Source of the DNA: Lichenicola sp964247755
GTDB taxonomy: Bacteria; Pseudomonadota; Alphaproteobacteria; Acetobacterales; Acetobacteraceae
Assembly: GCA_964247755.1 (NCBI GenBank)
Contig: CAXTVX010000083.1
Span: 1-13,722, forward strand
Direction: 5' to 3'
Length of the DNA: 13,722 nt
Both the position numbers and the translations under genes were made by a program. Shown here one piece after another: positions 13,373 through 13,722 of the stretch (position 1 is its first letter; each line of letters begins with the position of its first letter). The notes under the pieces were generated by a model that had not been told where the DNA came from, made no database searches, and was given only the letters and a program-made list of their open reading frames with translations.

Positions 13373-13722
13373 CTACCAGATCGAGTAGCCGCCGTCGGCC
13401 ACCACGATGCTTCCGGTGAGGAAGCTCGACGCTTCCGAGGCGAGGAACAGGACCACGGCGGCGATCTCCTGCGGCTGTCCGCCGCGACCCATCGGGGTCA
13501 TCGGCAGCCAAACACCGCCGAGTTCCGGCATGCGGAGCGCCGGGCCGGAGATGTCGGTGTCGACATAGCCGGGGGCAACGCCGTTGACGCGGACGCCGCG
13601 TGACGCCCATTCGCCGGCGAGCGAGCGGGTCAGGTGATGCACGCCGGCCTTGGCCGCGTTGTAGTGAACCTGCCGCTGCGGCCGGTTCGAGATGAAGCCC
13701 GACATGGAGCCGTTGGTGACGA
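13373..13722 (-). CDS. Short-chain dehydrogenase/reductase (SDR), 5' end outside window
   Basis: This is the C-terminal part of about 116 residues of a classical SDR, a cytoplasmic NAD(P)-dependent oxidoreductase. Visible landmarks are the catalytic YNAAK (Tyr and Lys four apart), GVRVNGVAPGYVDTDI after the active site, and the C-terminal ASSFLTGSIVVADGGYSIW. The Rossmann part with the glycine motif and the catalytic Ser lie beyond base 13722. It is upstream of the polyol dehydrogenase in the same operon, so the two probably work on the same or a linked polyol/ketose pathway. It looks intact as far as seen. The substrate is unknown. Confidence 0.9.
   Translation of the reverse strand, partial: VTNGSMSGFISNRPQRQVHYNAAKAGVHHLTRSLAGEWASRGVRVNGVAPGYVDTDISGPALRMPELGGVWLPMTPMGRGGQPQEIAAVVLFLASEASSFLTGSIVVADGGYSIW

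Noticed and set aside
1..13722. CRISPR array, tRNA, rRNA or riboswitch
   Set aside because: No regularly spaced short repeats, cloverleaf-like sequence with conserved arms, or known riboswitch core was seen on reading both strands.

Overview
The window is GC-rich DNA, probably from an alphaproteobacterium. An acetic-acid-bacterium relative (Acetobacteraceae) is my best guess, based on the GAEINSY-type pqqA, the neighbouring NAD-dependent polyol dehydrogenase and the IS5/IS481-type remnants; this placement is inference. No rRNA, tRNA or CRISPR was seen.

The core, about 716-9960, is a pyrroloquinoline quinone (PQQ) locus in an unusual arrangement. On the minus strand, pqqA (27 codons), pqqB, pqqC and pqqD form a tight unit read from 2778 down to 716, with 4-base overlaps at B/C and C/D. 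The fifth gene, pqqE, is not next to them. It lies about 6 kb away (8845-9960, minus) and overlaps by 4 bases a TonB-dependent outer-membrane receptor gene (6494-8848, minus). Between the two halves are two plus-strand genes reading away from pqqA. One encodes a secreted beta-propeller protein with a C-terminal ricin-type lectin domain (3065-5074). The other encodes a Tat-exported glycosylasparaginase-like protein (5142-6359) that lacks the family's catalytic threonine and its substrate-binding arginine. PqqA, PqqE, PqqD, PqqB and PqqC can make PQQ in the cytoplasm. The receptor may move PQQ or a related ligand across the outer membrane. The two exported proteins may act on the periplasmic or extracellular side. 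No PQQ-dependent dehydrogenase and no pqqF/pqqG-type protease is present in the window.

Both flanks are scrapyards. A fragment of the C-terminal part of a B12-dependent ribonucleotide reductase (nrdJ) lies at each end, at 108-236 on plus and at 11917-12290 on minus, so the two form an inverted pair. Inside them, a diverged direct repeat of about 95 bp lies just outside the PQQ genes on each side (587-681 and 10240-10335). From 10.65 to 11.68 kb there are broken pieces of an IS481-like transposase, an MFS transporter and an IS5-family transposase.

The right edge (12300-13722, minus) is an intact polyol-oxidation operon. It holds an SDR dehydrogenase cut by the window edge, followed by a zinc-type xylitol/sorbitol dehydrogenase-like gene.
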